From contig CAJTAK010000008.1 of the NCBI GenBank assembly GCA_910574255.1, positions 118,006 to 182,005 of the forward strand: 64,000 bases of DNA. Direction: 5' to 3'. Below, one piece after another: positions 9,539-17,954 of the stretch. This DNA comes from Clostridia bacterium. Lineage in GTDB: Bacteria > Bacillota > Clostridia > Lachnospirales > Lachnospiraceae. Numbering within the stretch: position 1 is the first letter of the stretch; each line of letters opens with the position of its first letter. Below the pieces are notes generated by a model. It did not search any database, had not been told where the DNA came from, and saw only the letters and a list, made by a program, of their open reading frames with translations. The translations under genes were made by a program, and so were the position numbers.

Positions 9539-9778
9539 TTACCGTACGGTATTTTCACTCAAGCGGGCGGCTCGTTTCTTTTTTATTTCCAAAACATCAT
9601 ACAGATACTTCTTGCCATTATCCGCATGACGAACCAGCATACTTGCAGAAAAATATCCCCGCCTGATTTTTGAAGTGAAGAAAAATATTCTCCAGAAGCA
9701 GCGAAACAGGAGACGATGATAATCTGCTGCTTTGGATTGCAGATGGGAGTGCGAATGCCGGGAAATTATGGTTTTCAT
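9539..9778 (-). CDS. 79-residue ORF coupled to the sensor kinase; partly a conjugative-element remnant
   Basis: The ATG overlaps the kinase stop codon (ATGA, 9775-9778), which would allow translational coupling. The first 35 residues are rich in His, Arg and aromatic residues. The later part (SKIRRGYFSASMLV, then GKKYLYDVLEIKKK) resembles the YLYDxxxIKKE ending of large polyvalent proteins of conjugative elements, as far as I can judge by eye. No signal peptide, no cyclic autoinducer-peptide features and no complete domain is seen. It is either a small real gene or decayed mobile-element DNA that happens to stay open; I favour the latter. Confidence 0.3.
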   Translation of the reverse strand: MKTIISRHSHSHLQSKAADYHRLLFRCFWRIFFFTSKIRRGYFSASMLVRHADNGKKYLYDVLEIKKKRAARLSENTVR

Positions 9779-11091
9779 GCTCCCTGCCGCTTTAAAGTAA
9801 TGATTGCATGGAACGTCAGCGTATCGGAGTTGTAGTATATCTGCATATTCCCATTGTATTTGGCAACAATTTTGCGGATGCTTTTCAGCCCGAAACCATG
9901 CTTATGGCTGCAGGGTATGCTTATAGCCAAATTACCGTTCTCCCTTGTTGTGAAAGGATTTGCCCGGCAGGAGTTAATGACTGTCAAAACTGTAAATGGA
10001 GTTTTTTCTTTTTTGCCCGTGCTAATTTCAATAAATGATTCCGGAATGTTTTCAGCCGCTTTTACAGCATTGTCGAGCAGATTGCAGAATAATGAGGTAA
10101 GGTCATTGTCGGCAATAAAATCTGTCGTTCCGCTTCGTATATCAGCATGAAAAGCTATGTGACTGTCAGTACACTGCTGCATATAGCGGCATAAAATGGA
10201 ATTAAGCATTTCGTGTTCACACAGCCGGGTGCATTCTTTTAAGTCAGAAGAATGAATCAGCTGGTGCAAATACGTATCAATTTTATCATGTTCTTTCTGC
10301 TGGTTCAGCATATCAATGGAGTGCAGATGCTTCTTTATATCGTGGATTAAAATGCGCTGGTTTTCGTTTTGCAGACGCAGCATTTCATAATATTCCGTAG
10401 AGTCAGACTCTTTTTGAAGCAGTAACTGTATCTGTGTAAATTCCATGTTTTTTTTCAGGTTGTACTGGTTGATGCCAAATACAAGCAGGTTGCTTATCAG
10501 TAAGAAAAAAGCACTTAGCGTAACCGTTCCTTTCAAGAGAGGTGAGAGCTGGAAAGCGTCGCTGACACTTACCAATGTGAGCATGATAAAGCCAGAGGTA
10601 ACGGGAATAAAAATCAGAAGCAGAACAGATTTGTCATGCTGCTGGTTCTGTGTCTGCTTCCCTTTCAATAAATGAATCAGGATATATACAATGGTAAGGA
10701 AAATCATTTTGCTGAAAATAATAAAAACCATCATATTTTGAAACCGTCTGGGTTCTGTAAGGAAATGAGGCAAAAAACATTCAATCGCACTGTATACGGT
10801 CAATTCGCACATTCCCATAACGGCAGCTAAAACAGCGGAATGAAACAGCGCAGAATACCATTTGAGATCATACTGGGCAAGCAGGAAAATAAAATTCATG
10901 ACTAAATATAATGCCATATTCAGCCATATAGATTCCAGCAGGGATACGGCAAACATTGTAAAATAAAATATGAAAAGCATTGCAAATTGTATCCAGGGTC
11001 TGCGTCTGGCAGTAAAAAGGTTAGAGGAATACTGCCACAGTATCACAGCCTCTATCAGAAAAGTAAAAAAATAACAAACAGCATTGCTCAT
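9775..11091 (-). CDS. AgrC-like sensor histidine kinase (GHKL ATPase)
   Basis: 438 residues. Six or seven hydrophobic helices fill residues 1-210, followed by a coiled coil and a kinase core. The H-box is LIHDIKKHLHSID with His250, the N-box is LLDNAVKAAE (about 339-348), and the G-box is HGFGLKSIRKIV (about 398). This is the AgrC/ComD-like class that senses peptides or other signals in the membrane. The partner regulator starts the operon, ending five bases upstream. The gene is AT-rich compared with the flanking chromosome. The signal is unknown and no AgrB or AgrD gene is present. Confidence 0.88.
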   Translation of the reverse strand: MSNAVCYFFTFLIEAVILWQYSSNLFTARRRPWIQFAMLFIFYFTMFAVSLLESIWLNMALYLVMNFIFLLAQYDLKWYSALFHSAVLAAVMGMCELTVYSAIECFLPHFLTEPRRFQNMMVFIIFSKMIFLTIVYILIHLLKGKQTQNQQHDKSVLLLIFIPVTSGFIMLTLVSVSDAFQLSPLLKGTVTLSAFFLLISNLLVFGINQYNLKKNMEFTQIQLLLQKESDSTEYYEMLRLQNENQRILIHDIKKHLHSIDMLNQQKEHDKIDTYLHQLIHSSDLKECTRLCEHEMLNSILCRYMQQCTDSHIAFHADIRSGTTDFIADNDLTSLFCNLLDNAVKAAENIPESFIEISTGKKEKTPFTVLTVINSCRANPFTTRENGNLAISIPCSHKHGFGLKSIRKIVAKYNGNMQIYYNSDTLTFHAIITLKRQGA

Positions 11092-11096
11092 TTGGT

Positions 11097-11804
11097 TTAC
11101 CTCGTACTTTCAAGATAAAGAAGGTAGGCTTCTTTAAATGCACTGTATTTTCTTTTTGTCAGGTAAGCATGGATCTGATTGCCAGCCAAGTTGACAAGGG
11201 CATGGTCAAAATCCGTGACATGTTCAAAGTTGATAATGAAGCTGCGGTGTGTTTGGAAAAAACAGTTTTTGGGAAGCTTTTTCAGCCAGTACTGCATATT
11301 ATGGACGGATTCAAAATCACACAGGGTTGTATGTACGATTACTTTTCTTGCCTGTGCTTCTACTGCGATGACAGCGGAGGCGGGAAGGGTGTGTATACCC
11401 TGCTTTGTTTCAACCGGTATTTTGATTGTCATAGTATTATATAGTTCAACTGCATCTTTCATATTTCGGAAGAAACGCTGCTTATCTATAGGTTTTGACA
11501 GATAACGGAATACCTGAAAACGCATGGCTTCATCAAGATATTCGGAATAAGAAGTCACAATAAAAATGATAATGCTGCTGTTTACCCTTTTTAATTCGTT
11601 TCCCACGTAAATGCCGTTCATTCCGGGCATTTCTATATCAAGGAAAAGAATATCTTTGTCGCCTTTGTCAGCTAATAAAGACTCCCCATTGGAAAAACAG
11701 GCCAGTTCCGGACACTTCACATGGATTTTGTCAAAAAAATTTTTACAGTATTTTTTAAGCTGTTCAATCATCAGAGGATCATCATCGCAGATAAGTATTC
11801 TCAT
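11097..11804 (-). CDS. LytTR-family response regulator (AgrA-like)
   Basis: 235 residues from the ATG at 11804, which has GAGG eight bases upstream; longer in-frame starts would read through the promoter region. The receiver domain begins MRILICDDD, with the phosphorylated aspartate Asp56 in DILFLDIEMPG. Residues of about 130-235 form a LytTR DNA-binding domain (FFQTHRSFIINFEHV, then NQIHAYLTKRKYSAFKEAYL). It is cotranscribed with the kinase and divergent from the lipoprotein-ABC genes, which are its likely targets. Confidence 0.9.
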   Translation of the reverse strand: MRILICDDDPLMIEQLKKYCKNFFDKIHVKCPELACFSNGESLLADKGDKDILFLDIEMPGMNGIYVGNELKRVNSSIIIFIVTSYSEYLDEAMRFQVFRYLSKPIDKQRFFRNMKDAVELYNTMTIKIPVETKQGIHTLPASAVIAVEAQARKVIVHTTLCDFESVHNMQYWLKKLPKNCFFQTHRSFIINFEHVTDFDHALVNLAGNQIHAYLTKRKYSAFKEAYLLYLESTR

Positions 11805-11925
11805 TTCAACCTCATTTACAGTTTGCTTATTGATAAATAACATTGCTATTATATAACACCTGAGTTGGGAAATATATAGAAACTGTATGAAAAGACATTT
11901 TTTTGTGGATTTTGGGAATAAAATG

Positions 11926-11955
11926 ACCAAACGGAGGCAGAAAATGTCGTTTGGT
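11926..11955. promoter_or_regulatory. Inverted repeat in the divergent regulator/lipoprotein gap
   Basis: ACCAAACG at 11926-11933 and CGTTTGGT at 11948-11955 form a perfect 8-bp inverted repeat with centres 22 bp (two helix turns) apart. LytTR proteins bind pairs of 9-bp sites at such spacing, usually as direct repeats. The site lies about 45 bases upstream of the likely -35 of the lipoprotein gene, a good activator position. Confidence 0.45.
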
Positions 11956-11998
11956 GCAGGAAGGCTTGAAAGTATGGCAAAAACAAGGATAATGAGAA

Positions 11999-12025
11999 TT
12001 GTCATTGATTTCGCAAAGATATACA
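11999..12025 (+). promoter_or_regulatory. Possible promoter of the lipoprotein-ABC operon
   Basis: TTGTCA at 11999-12004 and TATACA at 12020-12025 are 15 bases apart, shorter than the ideal 17, which would suit a promoter needing activation by the divergent response regulator. The ribosome site GGAGGG follows at about 12043. Confidence 0.35.
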
Positions 12026-12056
12026 TGCATCAATAATTTGAACGGAGGGATTCAAT

Positions 12057-13238
12057 ATGGAAAGAATAAAGGGAAAGAGTATAGGAAGTCAAATGAAAAA
12101 GAAGCTAAGTTTTGCGATAACCATTCTATTTTTTGCTGCTCTGACAGGCTGTGGGAACAAGGAAAACATAAAGGATAATGTACAGGATTTTGAAACAACA
12201 GAAATTATGGATGATAAAGATGCTTCATCTGATGGCATATCATTTCCTGCACGTTATGAAAACATCATAGAAAATGTTACTTTTAGCATGGATATCATAG
12301 TTGATGCAGATCTGGCAGAAGAAATTCCTGTTATTGCGAAAGCCCAGATGAAAAAAGTGGATGCAGGACAGGCTTTTGATCTGTTATTTAGCAATAATGA
12401 TACGTATGAAACATATGAGTATGAGGAAAATGATGAGTATGGAAAAAAAGTAAAAACGGGAACATATGTTAGTCCGGAAGAAACAACATTGTCATATGGG
12501 CCGGTTTCAAGTCAAATGACATATATGCAGAAAACGCTAATGCCATACATACGCAGCGCATTTGTATTGGATGATGAAGATGAACGGTACAATGCCGATT
12601 TATATTCTAAAGAAAAACAATTAACTTTTATGGATCGTGAAAAAGCACTTCAGATAGTGAGCAATGCCTTAACGAAAATGAACGTGACGTTTGAATACGA
12701 CTATACGGGATATGCTTTGGATTATGCAACCATGCAATCACAAGAGTATCATGAAGATATAGATGGAAATATTGATAATGCAGGGTACAAAGAAAAGTGG
12801 TCTGTCTCAGACGAAGGGTATTATTTTTGCATAAATGAAATATATAGGGGACTTCCGATTTGTCATGTATATTGTGAAATTTTTACAGATATAAAAGATG
12901 CGAATGCACCAGTGCAGGCATTTGTGTCACAAAACGGAATAGAGTATTTGGATATTGAAAAAATATTTGACATTTCAGAGGAAAAGACAGGAGTTCAATT
13001 ACTTCCCATAGATGCTATTGCTGAAACAGTTGCAAATAAGTATGCACAAATTCTTGGAAGTTCGACATATGAAATGACGAATGCAGAATTATATTATTAT
13101 ATTGATTTATCGTCAGGAATGGGAGTATATGATGTCAAACCGGTGTGGATAATAAAAGGAATGGAAGAATCAGGGGAAAAACAACAGGCAATTCAAGTAA
13201 TTATAGATGCACAGACGGCAAAGGAGATAGTACCTTGA
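12057..13238 (+). CDS. Lipoprotein of unknown function, first gene of an ABC-transporter operon
   Basis: 393 residues. A lipoprotein signal peptide (KKKLSFAITILFFAALTGCG) puts the lipidated cysteine at about residue 35. The mature part is acidic and rich in Asp, Glu and Tyr, with no domain I recognise. The start at 12057 is favoured by GGAGGG eight bases upstream; an inner ATG at 12093 is the alternative. Its TGA overlaps the TTG start of the next membrane protein, so it is made together with the ABC parts. It may be a surface sensor or binding subunit for them. Base composition is AT-rich like the rest of the module. Confidence 0.75.
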   Translation: MERIKGKSIGSQMKKKLSFAITILFFAALTGCGNKENIKDNVQDFETTEIMDDKDASSDGISFPARYENIIENVTFSMDIIVDADLAEEIPVIAKAQMKKVDAGQAFDLLFSNNDTYETYEYEENDEYGKKVKTGTYVSPEETTLSYGPVSSQMTYMQKTLMPYIRSAFVLDDEDERYNADLYSKEKQLTFMDREKALQIVSNALTKMNVTFEYDYTGYALDYATMQSQEYHEDIDGNIDNAGYKEKWSVSDEGYYFCINEIYRGLPICHVYCEIFTDIKDANAPVQAFVSQNGIEYLDIEKIFDISEEKTGVQLLPIDAIAETVANKYAQILGSSTYEMTNAELYYYIDLSSGMGVYDVKPVWIIKGMEESGEKQQAIQVIIDAQTAKEIVP

Positions 13239-14017
13239 AAAAAATGTATTTTTATCTGAAAGCAGACTTTAAAAGATCTATATGTTCAATAAAGTTTATA
13301 CTGTCAGTTATTTTGATTATATGTGTATTACTGCTTGCGACACAGGAAGGAATTGTGTTAGATACAGATGTACTATATGTTTTCTCCATTGTTATGTATG
13401 GAATGCCTGCTATGATCATACTGGTGTGTGGGGCTATTGCTTTTGCAGATAGTTTTTGTGAAGATATGGAATATAAATATGTTATGCAGCAGGTTATCCG
13501 GGGAGATTTAGAAAAATATGTGACAGCTCGGGTATTAAGCATTTTTTGTGTCACAATGATATCAACTACATTGGGCATTTTTTTGTTTACTGGTATTTTA
13601 CATATCAGTTTGCCATGGGTGGATATATCCGGATTACAATATGACCATATCATTCATGCTGGCGGATTAAGGCTTTTTTTGATATATAGACTATATCCTT
13701 TGTATTATCTCTGCTATGGAATTCAGTATGGTGTGCTTGTTGGAATTATGGCTTTATGGGCATCCTGTCTTTCTATGTACATTTCAAACCGAATGCTTGT
13801 ATTGTCGGCACCAATGATTATTTACTATTTTACAGATTATGTGTTGGCAGAAGTTTCGTCAGGAATGCTGAGCTTAGCCATGATTTTTTCACCTTCAAAC
13901 AATCTATTCTTAAATGATTTTTTGTCTGTGACATTGGTAATTGGCATAGCTGTCATGAATTTATATTTGACCAGAAAGATTATGGTTATTAGCTTAAGGG
14001 GTAAAATTTATGAATAA
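13235..14017 (+). CDS. ABC-2-like membrane protein (permease subunit 1)
   Basis: 260 residues from a TTG start at 13235, which overlaps the preceding TGA and has AAGGAG eight bases upstream; the ATG at 13244 is the alternative. Six hydrophobic helices follow a short basic cytoplasmic start (FYLKADFKRS). The organisation is that of ABC-2 exporter permeases of the bacitracin/lantibiotic-immunity kind. The gene overlaps the next one by eight bases. The transported compound is unknown. Confidence 0.7.
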   Translation: MKKMYFYLKADFKRSICSIKFILSVILIICVLLLATQEGIVLDTDVLYVFSIVMYGMPAMIILVCGAIAFADSFCEDMEYKYVMQQVIRGDLEKYVTARVLSIFCVTMISTTLGIFLFTGILHISLPWVDISGLQYDHIIHAGGLRLFLIYRLYPLYYLCYGIQYGVLVGIMALWASCLSMYISNRMLVLSAPMIIYYFTDYVLAEVSSGMLSLAMIFSPSNNLFLNDFLSVTLVIGIAVMNLYLTRKIMVISLRGKIYE

Positions 14018-14858
14018 AGTAAAATGTATATGGAATGATATTGTGAACAATTTTTTCAGTAAACGGTTATTGGTTTTTTGCATTTTTCAGTTTAGTATTC
14101 TGCATTATTATATTAGTACTGTTAAGCACTTTTCTATTATGGCTGATTATCCGGCAACGCCATGGATATTGCCTTTTATTGGACAGAATGTTTACTGTTT
14201 ATTTGTTTATGGAATCTCCGTAGTTTACTTTTATTCAAACATACCATTTATGCAGAAGCACGAGATGTATGTGCTGATGAGACAAGGGAGAAATCGGTGG
14301 GTATTTACAAAAACACTGAGAATTTGCTTGTCGGCTGTTATGCTTTCAATTATTGAATTTGCATTGAGTGTATTGATTTTATTACCAAGGGTAGAATTGA
14401 CTGCAAAATGGGGGAAATTATATAATTCTCTTGCCATGACAAGTGCCGGAACAGGTTATGGAGTAAAACTTTTTTTCTCTTATGAAATAATAAATGAAAA
14501 TAGCGCAATAAGAACTTTATTGATCTTTTGGACGGTTCTGTTTGTTGTGACGGCATTGATCGGAATGATCATGTTTGTATTGAGTATTTATATAAACAGG
14601 ACGGCTGCAGTAGTAGCAGGAACTTTTTTTTCTGTTCTGCCAGTAGTATTTGCTAATTTATATTTATATAAGGAGTGGATTGGCTTTATATCTCCGCTTT
14701 CATGGCTTAATCTGCTTCTGCTGTATGGGAAAATATGTAAAAAATTCCCATCGTTTTTGCAGATAATTATAGTAACAGCTATTTTAATCCCTATTTTATC
14801 TGTTGTTTCATTGAAAGGAATGCAGTCAAAAGATTTGAGCTGGATAAATGAGGAGTGA
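14010..14858 (+). CDS. ABC-2-like membrane protein (permease subunit 2)
   Basis: 282 residues with about six hydrophobic helices and no cytoplasmic domain. It overlaps the previous gene by eight bases and leads directly into the ATPase gene, so it should be the second half of a heteromeric membrane channel. Residues 60-75 (VYGISVVYFYSNIPFM) and QKHEMYVLMRQGR match the first cytoplasmic loop of ABC-2 permeases in style. No family name can be given with certainty. Confidence 0.7.
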   Translation: MNKVKCIWNDIVNNFFSKRLLVFCIFQFSILHYYISTVKHFSIMADYPATPWILPFIGQNVYCLFVYGISVVYFYSNIPFMQKHEMYVLMRQGRNRWVFTKTLRICLSAVMLSIIEFALSVLILLPRVELTAKWGKLYNSLAMTSAGTGYGVKLFFSYEIINENSAIRTLLIFWTVLFVVTALIGMIMFVLSIYINRTAAVVAGTFFSVLPVVFANLYLYKEWIGFISPLSWLNLLLLYGKICKKFPSFLQIIIVTAILIPILSVVSLKGMQSKDLSWINEE

Positions 14859-14862
14859 TGAT

Positions 14863-15513
14863 ATGTGGGAGCAAGGCAAGAGTATAAAGCTAATGGATGT
14901 TAATAAATCTTTTGGGAAAACAAAGGTTCTTCATAATATCAGTTTGGAGTGTAATCAAGGCGAGATTACTGGTATTATAGGGAGAAACGGCGCAGGGAAA
15001 ACTTTGTTGTTTAAAATAATGTGTGGGCTGATGTCCGTGGATTCGGGAGATATCGTAGTGAATGGAATTAAGAGGAAAAAACAATCTGAAGTTTTGAGGT
15101 CAGCAGGTATTATTATTGAAGACCCTGCTTTCTTAAAAAATTATTCAGGGATAAAAAATCTGGAGTATTTATATATGCTGAATCATAAAAATGATAAGTC
15201 ATATTTGGAAGAAGTCATGAAAAGAGTGGGGCTTGATCCGAAATCAAAAAAGCATGTGGGTAAATATTCGATGGGAATGCGTCAAAGATTAGCTATTGCG
15301 CAGGCAATTATGGAAAATCCGAATTTTTTAATACTGGATGAGCCATTTAATGGATTGGATAATCAGGGTGTAGTTGACATGAGAAATATATTTCTTGAAT
15401 TTAAACAAGAAGGAAAAATAATAATAGTCGCAAGTCACAATTCAGAAGATATAAAAGTTCTTTGTGACCATGTCTATAATATGGAAGCTGGAAAACTGAA
15501 AATCATACGATAG
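14863..15513 (+). CDS. ABC transporter ATP-binding protein
   Basis: 216 residues from the ATG at 14863, which follows GAGGAG by eight bases. Walker A is GRNGAGKT (40-47), the signature is YSMGMRQRLAIAQA and Walker B is FLILDEPFNGLD, followed by the H-loop ASHNSED. The protein belongs to the BcrA/CcmA-like subfamily that pairs with ABC-2 permeases. It is the last gene of the operon. With the two membrane proteins it would form an exporter or an immunity/stress-response pump controlled by the AgrC/AgrA-like pair. Confidence 0.9.
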   Translation: MWEQGKSIKLMDVNKSFGKTKVLHNISLECNQGEITGIIGRNGAGKTLLFKIMCGLMSVDSGDIVVNGIKRKKQSEVLRSAGIIIEDPAFLKNYSGIKNLEYLYMLNHKNDKSYLEEVMKRVGLDPKSKKHVGKYSMGMRQRLAIAQAIMENPNFLILDEPFNGLDNQGVVDMRNIFLEFKQEGKIIIVASHNSEDIKVLCDHVYNMEAGKLKIIR

Positions 15514-15567
15514 GCCAGATTAACGTAAGAGTACTGGAGTAGGCAGCAGGTGCTATATGCATAATCC

Positions 15568-15759
15568 ATAGAACAGACATTTACATATAGAAAAACAAAG
15601 ATAGATTTTATTGCCGTATTTGAGGATGGGTTTGCAAACAAACCATACCGCAAAGGCAGATGGGCAGGCTTTTTAAAAAGTAAAAATGTGCAGACAGACA
15701 TGACCCTGGCAGAAGCGGTTGAGAGCATACGATGCTTTCTGGGGCCAATAGTCTGTTCT
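15568..15759 (+). pseudogene. C-terminal remnant of an AbiEii-type toxin gene
   Basis: After a TAA at 15565-15567 the frame gives TFTYRKTKIDF, then KPYRKGRWAGFLKS and EAVESIRCFLGPI. AbiEii-family toxins end with just this pattern: a TFxxRxT segment, then a K..RW..FL helix and a final FLxPI. About 80 residues of the middle of the family are absent between this piece and the N-terminal piece ending near 9456. It lies on the same strand and in the right order, so both are best explained as one gene broken by the 6-kb module. The frame stays open to 15870, into the convergent DUF885 gene. Confidence 0.6.
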
Positions 15760-15775
15760 ATTCGTGCCAATCATT

Positions 15776-17557
15776 CTATGGAGATGAATTGGAATCATCA
15801 AATACAAAAGTGGATTCCAGCCATTCCTCCATATAATCCTCAATCACCGGAAAAGGAGCCGGCCCCATAGACAGGAAAAAGGTATGAAAATCTTTCAGCA
15901 CAAATCTATCCGAAAGAGCAGCCTCAGCCTGCTCCTTTAATTTAAGTATTTCTGCCGCTCCAAGGTAATATTTCAGATAATTCCCCGGGTCCTGAATGAC
16001 AGCCTGATAAATCTGATACACCGTATCCCCATTGGTAACACCATATCCGGCAAAAAAATCCGCCGTATCCTCAAGAGACCATCCCTCATAGTGAATTCCC
16101 ACATCCGCCCGGGCATGAAGCCCCAGAGAAACAGCCCCATTTGCCGACAATAGCTCTGCCATTTCCGCATCTGGAAGCGCATAGGCATAGGAAAGCCATT
16201 CCACATAGGTAGCCCACCCCTCCGTATAGCCCCCGAAATTAAAAAGATTCCGCACCGGATCAAGCCCACAGGAATTTTCATAAAGGGTCTGGTAGAGATG
16301 GCCGGGCCACCCCTCATGAGCCAGGGTCGTAAAGAGAGAAAGGCTGTCATAGTTATTGGCAGGATTGATATAGATCACATGCTCATTCATCCGATCCAAA
16401 GGAGGTGTCAGATAAAAAGCCGGACTTAAATATTTTTCCAGAGATGCGTCCACGTATTTCACCTGACAGGAAACAGAAGGAACAGAGGGAAAATCCGCCC
16501 CGATTTGCTGCTCCAGATTTTTTAAAATGATTGTCGGCTCCGAAAGCCCTGTCTGCCTGGAAACAGATTTTACAATTTCCGGATTCTGGCTGATAAGATA
16601 GGCAACTGTTTCCAGATCCGTATCCAATTGTTCCTCAATAAGCAGTAAAATTTCCTTCATATTTCGTCCGGTTCCTGTAACAGCCGCCGCCAATGCCTCA
16701 TAATAGTCCGTTCCTTTCTCATAATAACAGAGACCACAGGAATTTCTTCCGGAACCTTTAAGCTCAGTCATTCCCTGGATCAAAAGCTCATAAGCCGGAA
16801 CCACATGTCCGAAAAACAATGCACGGTTGGAATCAAGATACTCCTGAGCTTTTTCCTTAGATAAAAAATCCGCAGAATCAATCCGTTCTTCAAAGGTAGA
16901 AAGAAGAAAATGACTGCCAAGATTGGATAGAAAAGCCTGGCACTGGGCAATCACAGCGTCCGCCGTCTCGTCCGACATAAACAGTCCTGCTTCCGCCTTT
17001 TCCCGTTCGTAATCCATAAGGCTTTCATAATACACATCCATCTGGGAAAGAAGTGCAAGATAATTTTGAATATCCTGCTCCGACCGGAAAGCATATTCAG
17101 CCAGGAGAATGGGAAGCTGTGCCTGGGTGCCAAGGGTAGGGCTGAAAATTTCTTCATAGTATGGAAAGTCAAAAAGAGCCGTCTGTTTTTCAAGCTGATA
17201 GGATAAAATATCATAGGTGAGACGGTTGGAATCGGAAAGCTCCTCCCGGGAAAAGGCAGAAAGCGCCTGCCTGGTATTCTCCAGACTGGCTGCAGTGGCA
17301 TCGGAGGTATCCTTGGAATAGAGATGAAAAGAAGACGGCGTATCTGCAATCCCAAAGCGTTCCGGTTCCGATAAGGTATAGTGAAGGGTCAAAGAATCAG
17401 AGGAAAGCTCATCAAGAAACAGTGTATGCGTGAAGCGTTCAAAAGCCTCATCCGCAGTTTCTGCACAAGCCTTTTGAAGCCGGGAAATCAGGAAAGCGCC
17501 GCAGCACAGAAAAAGAAGCAGGAACATGCCTGCGATCAAAAGTTTTTTGCGTTTCAT
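15776..17557 (-). CDS. DUF885-family protein, membrane-anchored probable metallopeptidase
   Basis: 593 residues from the ATG at 17557, with GGTGAG just upstream; a TTG start 17 codons earlier is possible. One N-terminal hydrophobic helix (LLIAGMFLLLFLCCGAFLI) acts as signal anchor, so the rest is outside the cell. The C-terminal half has TLAHEGWPGHLYQTL, the HExxxxH zinc motif of DUF885 proteins, and GGYTEGWATYVEWLS with the third ligand. Family members are thought to be carboxypeptidase-like enzymes. The gene is convergent with the AbiEii remnant, which reaches into its 3' end. Confidence 0.85.
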   Translation of the reverse strand: MKRKKLLIAGMFLLLFLCCGAFLISRLQKACAETADEAFERFTHTLFLDELSSDSLTLHYTLSEPERFGIADTPSSFHLYSKDTSDATAASLENTRQALSAFSREELSDSNRLTYDILSYQLEKQTALFDFPYYEEIFSPTLGTQAQLPILLAEYAFRSEQDIQNYLALLSQMDVYYESLMDYEREKAEAGLFMSDETADAVIAQCQAFLSNLGSHFLLSTFEERIDSADFLSKEKAQEYLDSNRALFFGHVVPAYELLIQGMTELKGSGRNSCGLCYYEKGTDYYEALAAAVTGTGRNMKEILLLIEEQLDTDLETVAYLISQNPEIVKSVSRQTGLSEPTIILKNLEQQIGADFPSVPSVSCQVKYVDASLEKYLSPAFYLTPPLDRMNEHVIYINPANNYDSLSLFTTLAHEGWPGHLYQTLYENSCGLDPVRNLFNFGGYTEGWATYVEWLSYAYALPDAEMAELLSANGAVSLGLHARADVGIHYEGWSLEDTADFFAGYGVTNGDTVYQIYQAVIQDPGNYLKYYLGAAEILKLKEQAEAALSDRFVLKDFHTFFLSMGPAPFPVIEDYMEEWLESTFVFDDSNSSP

Positions 17558-17617
17558 ATTCTCACCAGAAGCATTGTTGGTGTATTCTATGAGAGAAGCC
17601 GGTAACAAATTCCAACC

Positions 17618-17646
17618 TTGACAAACAATTTTCCATATGTTAGGAT
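17618..17646 (+). promoter_or_regulatory. Promoter of the metG leader
   Basis: TTGACA at 17618-17623 and TAGGAT at 17641-17646 are 17 bases apart, just before the T-box leader. It is divergent from the DUF885 gene. Confidence 0.8.
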
Positions 17647-17652
17647 TTCCCT

Positions 17653-17931
17653 ATGCAATAGGAAAACACAGTGAAGAAAAGAGTAGGCTTGATGGATTTT
17701 CTACAGAGAATTCCCGGTTGCTGAGAGGGAAGGAAGGAAGCTGGCTGAAGATGGTTTCTGAGTGGCACGGATGAACGTTAGAATGCGATAAGCCGTGACA
17801 GGGCTCCGCCTGTTATAGCGGAAGAGTATGAAGGTACTCGCAGAGGTCTGTTTTCGTGAGAGACAGACGAACGGAAGTGGTAACACGGGAATATACCCGT
17901 CTTCTTTAATCAGAAAGAAGACGGGTTTTTT
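17653..17931 (+). promoter_or_regulatory. T-box riboswitch controlling metG (Met specifier)
   Basis: The 300-base leader has the ordered parts of a T-box: AAAGAGTAGG near its start (17677-17686), a long stem I with ATG at 17751-17753 in the place of the specifier codon, and the T-box sequence GGAAGTGGTAACACGGG at 17873-17889. The terminator stem is 17895-17907 with 17914-17926, followed by TTTTT at 17927-17931. Uncharged tRNA-Met should bind the ATG and the T-box bulge, form the antiterminator and permit metG transcription. The specifier assignment is by position and context. Confidence 0.88.
17895..17931 (+). terminator. T-box-controlled intrinsic terminator
   Basis: A perfect 13-bp stem (ACCCGTCTTCTTT with its complement) and a 6-base loop, followed by a T run. 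Its left arm overlaps the sequence needed for the antiterminator, so it is the switch of the T-box. Confidence 0.88.
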
Positions 17932-17954
17932 AATGGAAAGAGAGGGAATCAAAA

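Noticed and set aside
9539..9778. AgrD-like autoinducer peptide behind the AgrC-like kinase
   Set aside because: No amphipathic leader, no Cys-containing ring region and no acidic AgrD tail; no AgrB gene nearby.
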